Origin: Excoecaria cochinchinensis
Taxonomy: Eukaryota > Streptophyta > Magnoliopsida > Malpighiales > Euphorbiaceae
Direction of reading: 5' to 3'
Length of the DNA stretch: 64,000 nucleotides
Assembly: GCA_947683425.1 (NCBI GenBank)
Contig: CANTUQ010000003.1
Coordinates: 3,534,001-3,598,000 of the forward strand
A program made the translations under genes and the position numbers. This document shows, in pieces, positions 33,067 through 44,218 of the stretch. Below the pieces are notes generated by a model. It made no database searches. It saw only the letters and a program-made list of their open reading frames with translations, and was not told where the DNA came from. Position 1 is the stretch's first letter; each line of letters starts with the position of its first letter.

Positions 33067-34530
33067 AGTTATATGAGACGCTATCAACATTTTCCTTGGG
33101 TTTTCCAAGGTCCCGAGATTAAACATAGTCGTATCAGTTGAATTAATGTCAAAAATTAATGCATCTTATTCGTGATCATGTGAAATGAAATCATTAGAGA
33201 CATCACAAAAGTAAACAAAGTCATTCATATTATTGATAAAACTGAAATTACAAACATTGTCACTATTAAAAAGTTCTGGAATAAAAAAAAGCATTTAAGT
33301 AATTATCGTCTTCATTTCCTGCTAAAGCAGACGCTGCAGCCGACAGTGCGCTGTTGTCTTCGAGTAGAGGAAGCTCGACTGTAGAAATCTCCAAGTCCTG
33401 GATCTTCAAATCTGGCTTTAAAGCTTCGATCTCTGCTTTCCCCTTTCCTTTCAACTTGATAGCTAGAAGCCTCTCAGTGACGATCTCTTTTGGCTCAGAC
33501 TTGTCCTAAATGTCACATTGGGTCATGACTTCCTCATCCCAGAAGCCTTCTGCAAATCTGAGAGCTCTAACTTCCCAATCAAAAACATCATTGAAGATCT
33601 TGAATCCAGGTATGATCCTACCATCAACCCATTGAGGCTTGGCCTCTCCAGTGTAAGCACAAATGGAGGACGCAGGCACGAAGTTCTCTAATATATGAGG
33701 AATTCCATCTAGCTTCTTCTTTCCCTTGCCACTTCCACTTTTATAGCCCAAACCCTTTCGGTCCTTCTGTTTGTGGTGATAACAGACTGCTGGCCCTGAG
33801 AGTTACTGCCTTATCCTGTCCTTGGAATAAAATTCATCTTCTTCATCATATTCAGCACTTGGGGGTTTAGCCACTGAGCTCCCTTCTCCCCGTATCACAG
33901 ATACATGAAAACCATTAAACGGCTGATTAACGATTCCCAAAGCAGAGACTTGGTTTTCCCTTTTAGCCTTGATAGTCACCACCTCACCCCTGTGCGGTAT
34001 CTTGATCATCTAATGAAGAGTAGAGGGCACTCCTCCCAATTTGTGAAACTAAGGCCTTCCTAACAAAGCTGAAAAGTTGGCAGGGATAGGCAATACCACA
34101 AACTCTGCCTCTATCTCAATAGGACTAGTCTTTACTATCGCTTTGAAGGTACCTGAGGCTTGCCATTTGGAATTATCATAGGCAGTGATGGTGAGGTCGG
34201 ACCTACTCAGCATACTCTCATCCAACCCGAAGGCTTGAAGCACTACCAAAGGGCACACATTTATAGACGAGCCATCGTTCACCATCATGCAAGCAGTGTG
34301 CTTGCTATTAATCTGTGCCTTAATGTATAGGGGGCGGTTGTGATTACGGCCCTTAATCGGCAGGTTAGCGTCAGAGTACACCAGGTTCTCCCCAGAATTC
34401 CCCTTCACCAATTCCAACAACCGGATGGCAAGATGGTGGTAGCAACAGTAGATTTGCACAAAGCCTCGACTAACTTCTGCCTATGCGATGGTGACTGCCT
34501 TAACAAATCCCAAATAGATATCTAAGCAGT
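33067..34530 (-). pseudogene. pol: Protease, G-patch-like region and linker (element B)
   Basis: Aspartic protease in 34459-34049 with the VNDGSSINVCP active-site segment (E has VDDGSS) and ending SALLGRP. A downstream region, 34009-33506, is homologous to the G-patch-like GAGLGKNSQG region of E but is degraded. Then comes an acidic linker (33454-33266) leading to RT. Broken by several frame changes. Confidence 0.82.
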
Positions 34531-35963
34531 GGTCTTCTTCAACTTCTTCTGTATCGGATCCTTTCCCAGCTCAACTAATTTAGGTTCTAGCTCTGGTTAC
34601 TTCTCTACCTCGGGAACCACCTTTCCGCTCTAGGTTACTGCTCTTATGTTCTCATCCTCATAATCCCATGGATCAGCAGGCACAATTTCTTCCCCTTCTT
34701 GTTCATCCTCTCTTCCACTCTCACTAGTGGATGAACAATCGATCATTATCCATTATATGCCCGTTATCCTGGTGGTATGCATAGTACTTGTTCTCCTTAT
34801 GCCCAGGCTGCCCCTGGGTTCTAGCCGGCCTAGGTGCCGAGGGTCGCAACTTTCCCTACATTTTGAGCTTCTTCATAACCCATGATAGAGGTCAACCTAA
34901 GTTTAAAAAGTACCTTTGGTTAGCTCCCGTAGCTGAAAACTCTGCCGTCTTTCCTATCCTACCAGTACTGCTAGTGCCAGCAGACCTACCTGCCCCCTAG
35001 TTACCATAAACCTTCCTAGCATAGGCCTCATTGTTTGCCCTCTTAGTCATGATTCACTCTCTGCCTCTATGGCAATATCCTTCAAGGATTCCCAATCCTT
35101 AAGGCCTTTCATCTTTAGCGCCTCCTTCAGGTATGGACTTACGTTTCAAATAAACAACCAAATTTGCTCTGAATTATCAGGCTTATGCTTCATCTCTATA
35201 AACCCTATTTCACAACCTAGTGAGATACTTATGGAAGGACTCTCCTGATTTCTACTGCAACAACTCTAGGTCTTTCAAGGTGACCTCCATTTGGGTACTA
35301 CAGTCATACTGTTTCGGTCAACATATCCCAATCCTCTTTGGACCTTTTTTCCAATCCATGTTACCAATCTAGAGTGGCTACACTAAGGATCAAATAGAAA
35401 TACTTTATCTTCTACTTCCTAGATAAGGTGGTACCCTTCGTGACCAGAGAGTACTGCTTAATGTGCATAGTCGGATCAGAAGTTCCATCAAACTTGGGAA
35501 TATCGGGCATCTTGAAGTTTTTGGGCAACAAGTCATCCCCATCTAACTCTCTATCCTCAAGGTTCATCCCCCTACCTACTATCAGCATACGGGTCATGGC
35601 CTTGAACCTCTCTTCCATCTTCTTCCATATCACCTCTTTAACTTTAGGCACCTTGCCTTTTACTGAGACCAGGTCCTCTTTAAAGAAATCATCATCAGGG
35701 TCTACAACCCTTTTAGGTTTGGGTGCAACCTTGGGCTCAGCCACTAGCAGGCGTAAAGTCACCGGAGGGTCCTCTCTAACCCGATCTTGCCTCTTTTGCC
35801 CTACTGCAGGAGCAACTGGTGGCTGACCAGCGGGCTATGTCATCGAGATAGTCAAGTTCCCCATCATGTTCATTATCCTATTTTCGAACTCGACTAACCT
35901 CCTACCCGCTTCCTCGACAATTAATGCGCGGTTCGCATCAGACTCTCTCATAGGGTCAGCCAT
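34531..35963 (-). pseudogene. gag: Gag (element B)
   Basis: The likely start is MADPMRESD at 35963, matching MANSPREND of E. The frame 35762-35412 holds the capsid entry segment MPDIPKFDGTSDP. Downstream the capsid (LTRL..., LELLQ) and the zinc-knuckle-like YAYHQDNGH lie in a frame with many stops (about 35411-34740). Dead gene; the N-terminal part up to 35835 is open. Confidence 0.8.
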
Positions 35964-36855
35964 ACTATGTTCTACTGAAAAGTTTAAAGATGACATCTCA
36001 TTGCCCTCTAAAAGTGAATCTGAACCCCAAACTGATACCCTCTCTAGCAACTCAAAAATAAGATTTCTGATCAGCCATCCACTGGGATCCCTAGACCACT
36101 CGAACGAATCTATGATGGCTGCACAACTTACTTTGTCAGAATGATGTATGAATGATGTATACGATACATGATCGTGAGTCGTGTAGCCTTTCACAATCAC
36201 ATACAAGCAAGTAGATCCTTCCAACCTTTTAACTCCCGCACATGAAGTTGATTGGTCTCTTCCTAAGTGGGCTTAATCCACAACAGGGGACCCAATGAAT
36301 GTGCATAGTGCATGGCAGAAAAATGAGAATGAGCATATGCATGAGTTTTGGCCATTATGTATTTGAACACTTCAACAAAATTAAGGTGGACTTAATGGGG
36401 CTTAAAAGCCTTTGATAGAAGGCCCCCTAATTTATTTGATTTTGTTTGATACATGATGGCCCATATGACAAGTATTGTATTACGGTTCATTTCACCAAGG
36501 GGAAGTATCTATTACAATTACATGATCTTTGGTCAAGGTGATGTTACTTTAGGGCTACCCAAGCATGGTCCGTGCTAATGAGTCTAGCTCATCACAAGTA
36601 TAATGACCAATCAGGTCTCCATTTCATATACTAAAAGGTATTAAGCTTGGACTGGTGATTATCCTTAACACTTCCCCATATTGAGTGAACGTAGGGTCGT
36701 GCTTCGGGAACGCACCGGGTAAAAAGAGGGTCCAAACTTATATAATTCTAAGGTTTTAGCATGATGCAATGCAATTTAGAAGAGAGATGGAATTTTAGTT
36801 TTAAAAACTCAATTATACATTTTAACCAAGACACTTTCAGAGCAAAGTCATAAGG
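35964..36855 (-). other. Leader of element B
   Basis: Untranslated leader between gag and the primer-binding site. The shared Tat leader block is at 36545-36790. The upstream ATG frame 36224-35964 is read through into gag but has no counterpart in E. Confidence 0.7.
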
Positions 36856-36873
36856 TCTATAGTGGAGTCGCTA
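36856..36873 (-). other. Primer-binding site of element B
   Basis: Minus strand TAGCGACTCCACTATAGA, a decayed Tat site one base from the LTR end. Confidence 0.75.
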
Positions 36874-38134
36874 CTGTGATGCGCGCCGAACTAGAAAGGC
36901 TCCCTTTTTGAGAGGCCCCCTTTTAGGGATCGAGGGATGGTTCGCATCATTTGATCTTGGGTAACATGAGACATTTTGAAATCCCCACCCAATAGAACAT
37001 TGGGAAAGTTCATCTAGCCTCATAAAACCTTTGGGCACCTTTGAGGTATTTTGGAGTCGCCACCCAATTTACAAGAAATTGGGAAAGGTCATCTAACATC
37101 TATGGTCTAAACTAGAGAGTAGTTCGGAACTCCACTCTCATTTATGCCTTGATTAATTATAAATGAGTTTTTAGACTAGAAAATTTTATCTCTCATCTCA
37201 CATGATAATGCAATTTATTAAAGTCGCACTTCAAGCATCGAGAAGGCGGTAAATGAAAGTAGTAAATAAAGTGGTAAACACACAAAGCCACGCCATTTAC
37301 AAAGGAAAAATTGGGACAAATACAATCCCCCAAATGAAAAGAAAAGCTAAATGAAATTAAAAAGGAAATTGGAACAAAATACAATCCCCAAATGAAAGAA
37401 AGCTACATAAAATTGCCCTAAAAATAATTAATTACAAGGGCCCACAAGATATATGTACATAAAGCTAAACACCTAAGCAAAGTCAATCATAAGAAGAGAC
37501 ATGCATAAATTGAAACATTTATTCGCTTTAAGAACATTGGTTCCTTCATGCTCACTTAAAAAAGGGATTGAAGAGTTATTCCGGCTATTGGCTTGAAAAT
37601 CGGGATGAATTGCTCCCATTTTGAGAAAATTTAACTCTTCAATTTAATTCATGACATTTTTGCATGACATTGGTCCTAATTTATTAATAAAATCCCAATT
37701 TAGTCATAAAAATATTTTTATGATTTTTATCTGACACGCGTATAAAATAAGGCTATTTTATTTACAACTAAACAAAATCACATAAATGGGGATAGGCAAG
37801 GTCTTACCCAAGTAGTGTGATCTCCCATGCGTCGTGACCCCTCTGTTTGGTCATGAAAATGCTCAAATAAATAACATCACATTTTAAACCCCAAATAAAA
37901 GACAACAACCAAAATATTAGTAACAATTCCCAAAATTAACCAAGTGAACACGAAAATAAGGAAAACGTAGAATAATATTAACACACAAGTAGCAAGTAAC
38001 ACGGGTCAAGTTAAACACATTAATTTTATATGCAAATAACTCTTATGCAAAAGGGAATTTAAAAAAAATAATCATGCAAGAGTATGATAATAACAATAAT
38101 AATGATAACAAAATCATGCAATAACACCCCACAA

Positions 38135-38248
<114 letters not shown>

Positions 38249-39119
38249 GCACATAAAGTTAACTAAATAAGCAAGATGAGTGGAAAAGGTTAAATAAACA
38301 TATAATAGAAAGTAACAATGTATTAAACATAAAAAGAAGATTATCACAAAATTATGCCAAGAAAAAAAATAATAAGCTTGATTTTTCGCCTCCAAATCTT
38401 ATGTATTTAACCATGGTTATACCAAAAACAAAATAAAGATTGAAAAATCATGCTAAAAGAATAAATCTCATACTCTAAAAAAAATGCCCACATTTATGAA
38501 GCCACTATTCACATATTTATTAGTGAAAGAAAAAATGAGATAAAATGAAAAAAATAAAATGGGATAAACGAATGGGTCCAATAATCTTTGTCCTCACAGT
38601 TGATAATGTGAAAGCAAGATGTCTTGATCTAACTCCCCTTGTCAAGGTTCAAAAAAACAGAATAAAAAAATTCAAAGAAAAAACTTTAAGATTTTATCTT
38701 ATGGAAAACCAAGAACACCAAAATAAATAAAATGAAATTTGTCGTTTGATGTGAAACACAAGCCAAAGGAATTAATTTCCCTTCCTCAAGTCAAATTCAA
38801 ACTTAACAAATGCTCTTTAGCTCTAAGAAAATTAAAGGAAATCCAAGAAATAATTATCTTTTTGCTCTCAAAAAATCTCTTTTTTCCTCGGTAGAAAAAC
38901 TCACGTTTTTTTCTTCAAGCTCCCAAGAAAAATCCTCCTTTTTTCAAAATTCAATCTCCCTTTCTTCTTATTTTTCATCTACCTCCGAAAAAAGGAAAGG
39001 AGCCAAACCCCTTTCCTTTAACTCTCCCCAAGAATTGGATGAAATTGGAATAACACAGCCTTTTCCCGGTCCAAAATCTGATAAATTAGCATGTCAGAAG
39101 GAGATCAGCGTGTCAGAAG

Positions 39120-39890
39120 CGGACACAGAGGTGAAGGGGTGGCCTGGTGCAAAGAGCCGGCCTGCCGAGGGGCGCCCAATGCACAGGAGCAGCCTCGCAC
39201 GCAGCTGCCACATGGCTGACCGCGCGTAGGGACGGCCTCGGGCGCATAGGCAATGCCTGTAGGGTGGCCTCGAGCGCGCAGGCTGTGCCTGCTGGGCAAC
39301 CTCACGTGGGCGCCCACGTGCAAGGGCTGCGTCTATGGGGTGGCCTCGCGCGCGATTGCCCCGTGGGCACTCGCGCGCAGGGGCGTCTTTATGTGTACAG
39401 GCCACACCTGCGAGCTGGCCTCGCGCAAGGCTGCCACGTGGGAGCCCGGACGCAGGGGCGCCTTCGCAGAGGGGTAGCCTCATGTGCATAGGGGCGGCCT
39501 CTCGAGGGCGAGGGGCAGCTCTTGCCCACGGGCTCCTTCCCTATCGCGTCGACGCATGTGTGCCTTCCACACGCAAACCCCAAAAAAAATATATTTTTTC
39601 AAAAAAATAAAAATAAAAATAAAAATAAAAAAATAAAAAAAATAAATAAAAGTTTTAAAAGCTTTTTTCGTCGAGGGGCGGCCTTACGCACGCAGGCTGA
39701 GCCTATTGGGTGGCCTCTCGTGGGCGAGGGGCAGCTCCTCGCCCACGGGCTCCTTCCCTGTTGCGTCGACGTGTGCTTACCTTTCTCTCACAAACCCAAA
39801 AAAAAAATTTATTTTTTCCAAAAAATAAAAAATAAAAATAAAAATAGAAATAAATAAATCAAAGTTTTAAAAGCCTTTTGAGACAGACAA
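39120..39890. repeat. GC-rich repeat region in U3 of B LTR with 216-bp duplication
   Basis: Short repeats built on GGCCTCG(C/A)GCGCGCAGG and AGGCnnnGCCT (for example AGGCAATGCCT at 39247) fill 39120-39500. Then a unit containing GGGCGAGGGGCAGCTC, an A/T-rich (AAAAT)n tail and AGTTTTAAAAGC is present twice (from about 39506 and 39722, step 216). Predicted proteins here on both strands are composition artefacts. Confidence 0.75.
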
Positions 39891-40001
39891 AAGAACTTGA
39901 CAAGGAAACGACCAATCCTCACTTTCTTGCTTATAAATAGGTCTTTATTTTTATCATCGAGTAATCCTGATCTTGGACTTCCTCGGGACCCGGTGTCTAC
40001 A

Positions 40002-41381
40002 ATCGGGCTGTAATTAATTGTCATAGGAAGAAGGTTGTGCTTAAAGGTTTTGATCGGTCTTCTATTATTGTGTGAGGTTTGGATTCTGGTTCTCTGAGTA
40101 ATGTGATTTCAGCTATGTAAGTTAGGCGATTTATGAGAAAAGGGTGTGAGGCTTATTTGGATTTGGTATTGGATTCTAGATGTGACCAAGTAAGGATTCA
40201 GGATATTCTGTTAGTTAGTGAGTTTGCAGATGTTTTTCCTGAAGAGTTGTCTGGATTACCTCCAGAGAGAGAGGTGGAGCTATCCATAGAGATTTTGTCA
40301 GGTACTACTATTATTTCTAAAGCTCCTTATGAAATGGCTCCTGTTGAATTGAAAGAGTTGAAGACTCAATTGCAGGAGCTATTGGATAAAGGCTTTATTA
40401 GGCCCATCATTTCTCCATGGCGTGCTTCGGTGTTGTTTGTCAAGAAGAAAGATGGTACTTTGAGGATGTGTATTGACTATCAGTAGATCAATAAGGTTAC
40501 TATAAAGAATAAGTATCTGTTGCCAAGAATTGAAGATTTGTTTGATGAGTTAAGAGGAGTCGCAGTCTTTTCTAAGATTGATTTGAGGTCGGGTTATTAT
40601 CAGCTACGGGTGAAGTATATGGATGTTGTTAAGATAGCTTTTAGGACACGATATGGCCACCATGAGTTTTTGGTGATGCCATTAGGATTGACGAATGCAC
40701 AAGCAGCTTTTATGGACTTGATGAACAGAGTATTCCGGCCGTATCTTGATCAATTTGTTATTCTGTTTATCGATGACATTTTGGTATACTCGAAGGATGA
40801 GCGTGAGCATGAAGAGCACCTGCTTATTGTGCTTCAGGTTTTAAGGGATCATCAGTTATTTACCAAGCTTAGCAAGTGTGATTTTTGGATTAAAGATGTG
40901 TCCTTTTTAGGTCATATTGTTTCTTTGGAAGGTATCCGAGTGGACCTGTCTGAGGTTGAGGCGATAGTGAATTGGAAGCCACCTTGGAATGTACTGGAAG
41001 TGAGAAGTTTTCTAGGTTTAGCTGGATATTATAGGCGGTTTGTTAAAGGATTTTCGGTTATTGCTTCCCCATTGACCAAGTTGCTTCGGAAGGGAATTAA
41101 GTTTGAATGGACTGATAAGTGTCAAGCCAGTTTTGACCAGTTGAAGAGTATGTTAGTTGAGGCTCCTGTACTTACTCAACCCACTTCGAGCAAAGAGTAT
41201 ACTATGTACAACGATTCTTTGGGCATTGGTCTCAGATGTGTTCTGATGCATGATGGTAAGGTAATAGCATATGCGTCTAGGCAGTTGAAGCCTCATGAAC
41301 AGAACTATCCTACGCGTGATTTGGAATTAGCGAGAGTTGTGTTTGCTCTTAAGATTTGGCAACATTATTTGTATGGAGAGA
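40002..41381 (+). pseudogene. pol: Chromovirus (Tekay/Del-like) pol fragment: RT and RNase H
   Basis: Internal fragment without LTRs, cut on the left by LTR B and on the right by LTR D. It contains the protease-RT linker (MRKGCEAYLDLVL), RT with LSGLPPEREVE, KKKDGTLRMCIDY, FSKIDLRSGYYQL, FLVMPLGLTNAQAAFM, the FIDDILVYS catalytic box near 40766, SFLGLAGYYRRFVKGFS, and RNase H up to HYLYGE. A TAG at 40484 interrupts it, and the RNase H Asp segment reads MYNDS where relatives have YSDAS. It is the only identified sequence older than both B and D. Confidence 0.92.
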
Positions 41382-42572
41382 TGTTGCGATTTCAGTAAGT
41401 GTACTGAATCGGTACGTAATAAAGTGGGGTATAGTGAGGACCCCGAGTTATTGTACCCAAAAGATTGTGTGTGCAAGCTATGATAATTAAGTGTTTGTTA
41501 AAGAATTCCCAAATGTTTTGTGTGTATGAGTTATCTATTATTTAAATTAAAGAAATTAAACACCTAAAATTTGCAATTAAAATTTTGTTAAACTAAACTA
41601 GTGGTAAATTTGGTATGATTTAATCTATGGAAAAATTAACAAGTATAGGAATCAATATAAAAGAAGCATTGCTCGGGTTCACTCATCCACCCCATACCCA
41701 AATGTGAATTAATTTAATCTAAAATCATATATAAATGAATTCGGGATAACCCTCTTAACCCAAGCGTCCCATTCCGGAGCAAGCTACTCTAATTACATGA
41801 CGTCCTATTCTGGAGCAAGCCTTACAATTAGCCTAAGCACCAGTCTATAATCCTAAGTTCGGTTTACTTTCCCATTTCGGAGCCAAACAACCCAAAACTC
41901 ATCTATCTCACTCCCCACTCTAGTCCTAAAATCATAAAATCCTGCACACCTAGAGTCCCATTCCGGAGCAGTCCAAAATATACAGCATTCATGATAGAAA
42001 AACTGAGTAAAATCATTCATAGCATTCAATCCGTACAAGCTTAACAACCAACAAAGATAGATGATAAAAACCATTCATCAAAGCTGGAAAATAACTTGAG
42101 AAAAGGAAATTTCATGAACTAACAATAAGCAACGGTGAGATAAATCATTCATTCATATATATAAATTCAAAATATGTTCAATATTCACATCATGGGTAAG
42201 GGATTTAAAGATCCCCCAAACAACTAAAAGACTACTCACTGTCCATTACAAAGTAAAGAGGGAAAAGGAGAGAATAAACCTAGAAATTTATTGAGGAAGA
42301 AAACCCGGCTGAATCCCAAGTTCTTCAATCTTCTTCTTCAAAGCTTCAATGGAAATGAGCTCAAAACTATGGGAATATGAGTATCTAAGCTATATATTTG
42401 TGTTAAATCTATGTATTTTGCTGTAAATCTATTTATTTGCAATGTAAATCTAAAGGAAATATTAAAACCATAAAGTTAAGAACAAAGGAAAAACTCAAAA
42501 AAACTCAGATCTAAAAATCCTATTTTTAAACCAGACAAAGATAAAATGCCCCCTTTGCTAAACAAGAATTTG

Positions 42573-42582
42573 CTATTTATAG
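42573..42582 (-). promoter_or_regulatory. TATA box of D LTR
   Basis: Minus strand CTATAAATAG, again 11 bp from the end of the palindrome array (42594), although the sequence differs from the Ath1 box. Confidence 0.65.
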
Positions 42583-42593
42583 CTTCAGAGGGG

Positions 42594-43102
42594 TCACGGT
42601 GACAATGAAATGATTGTCACTATGAGGCATTGGGGGTCACAGTGGCAACCAAATGGTTGTCATCGTGAGATGCTTGAAGAAATGATTTTGTCTGAACGTG
42701 TAGGAAGGGGTCATGGTGACAATGAAATTTATTACCACCGTGAGATACTTGACTTCAGCTTTTGCCTTCAATAGCTCTACATCACGGTGACAACTAAAAT
42801 GGTTGTCACCATGAGGTACTTAAAGATTCAATTCTGCAATCTTGGCTTCTTATCTCACGGTGACAACAAAGTAGTTGCCACCATGAGGTAGCTCAGTTTC
42901 CAGTTTTGACATGAGAAATTCTATGTCACGGTGACAACAAGATCAGTTGCCACCGTGAGGTATCTCTTCTTTCCATTCTGCCGTGTAAAAATTATATATC
43001 ACGGTCGCAATGAAAGGGTTGTAACTGTGAGGTACATGTGACCAGCATTCTGTTTTGAGAGAATAATATATCACGGTCACAACAAAAGGGTTGTGACCGT
43101 GA
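42594..43102. promoter_or_regulatory. Palindrome array in D LTR (8 units)
   Basis: Units start at 42594, 42637, 42711, 42782, 42855, 42926, 42999 and 43071; steps 43, 74, 71, 73, 71, 73, 72. It contains inner-arm types CAAT/ATTG (as in Ath1), GCAACC/GGTTGT (as in the solo LTR) and CAAC/GTTG, so it links the two families. Arm mismatches are nearly all transitions. Confidence 0.9.
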
Positions 43103-43290
43103 GGTACCTGTAAATCCTTCATTTCAAAATAAAACTCTATCAAAATGTTATCCAAATTGTAGAAAAACCTAAATCAACTAAATTTGACAAAATTAACTAA
43201 AAGTAACCACAACACAACAATAAACACAAATAAAAACATAAAAATCACACGAAAAGAATAACAAAACTATGTACTAAATTGAAGTCATCA

Positions 43291-43641
43291 ATACTCTCTT
43301 GCTAAAATCAGTTCTTGAGATAATCCATTCACAACTTAAAGTTCAAAACATTCAAATTAGGAATAACAAGAGGTAGACTAGACTAAGATAAGGAAATTCA
43401 GCAACAACAATTCAGCACACAGATAACTTGAAAACAAAACATGCGTATTAAAACTAAAGCACATGAAACTTAAAAACAAAAGCAAAATGTAGCAATTTAC
43501 TTGTTCTTTAACAAAAACACAAAATATTGAGTTTGTTAGTTTTACTCCCCTACCACACACTTAAAATCTTGCTGTCCCTAGCAAGTCAAACAGTAGTAAT
43601 ATAAAAATAAATCAAAAACACAGGATAGGGGGCTCCCTGGC
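43291..43641 (-). other. Shortened 3' untranslated region of D
   Basis: Matches 8035-8358 of Ath1 (shared AAAGTTCAAAACATTCA and ACCACACACTTAAAATCTTGC-like words). The rest of that region, including the purine tract, is missing, so the LTR is joined directly by a deletion. Confidence 0.7.
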
Positions 43642-44213
43642 TCAAGTCTCTGGCGGTGGTGGTGGTGGAAAATACGCATTAAAGCGTGCTGTCAATGAGG
43701 TGAGTCCTAGCAATAGTTGATCAAGCTGGGACTGAAGATTCGCTTGAGATGCTGAAATGGTGTCCATTCTCTCCACCAATGTATTGTACTGTTGAGAGGT
43801 GAAGGGGTCATGTTCTGGAGCTGAAGCGTCAGGTTCTTGATCTTGCTCCCGAGTTAAACCACCCAAACTGCGCTCCACTCTCTGTAGGTATTCCTCTCTG
43901 CTAGTCAGGCAAAATCCATGAGTCTCTTTCTCATCATCTACCACCACCTTAATATTCTTCAACATTTTTCTATTAATTAAGCTAATGGAAGGTAGCGGTC
44001 GAGGCCTTCTCAGTGGGTGATGTACACCCTTCACAATAACTGTCACCCAACCACCAAGGGATATCTTCTTGACCTTCTTAGGGTTCCATTGTAGCTCTTC
44101 CAACTTGTGCCATAAATATGGGGCACCAATAATTCCGAATGAGCACTTCAGGCAAGTAAACTTGCCCCACAAAGTCCACGTGGCTCAAGAAGGACATAGA
44201 GAAAAATCTGTGG
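43642..44213 (-). pseudogene. ORF3, C-terminal part (element D)
   Basis: Minus-strand frame of 176 codons (44172-43642) with LWHKLEELQWNPKKVKKISLGG, LTSREEYLQRVERSLGGL, a heptad-like QQYNTLVERMDTISASQ and a polyproline end, parallel to residues 245-419 of Ath1 ORF3. The upstream part is in another frame, then element E interrupts at 44218. Confidence 0.85.
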
Positions 44214-44218
44214 ATAAT

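Larger units (their letters stand above)
41382..43290 (-). repeat. 3' LTR of element D
   Basis: Starts TGTTGCGATTTCAG, which equals the Ath1 LTR start with C-to-T changes, and ends GAAGTCATCA. At 1909 bp it is practically the same length as the Ath1 3' LTR. It has the same CCCATTCCGGAGC words and a palindrome array. Clearly older and more diverged than Ath1. Confidence 0.88.

Noticed and set aside
39094..39610. Overlapping Arg/Ala-rich ORFs on both strands
   Set aside because: GC-rich LTR island with few stop codons; no conservation or start context.
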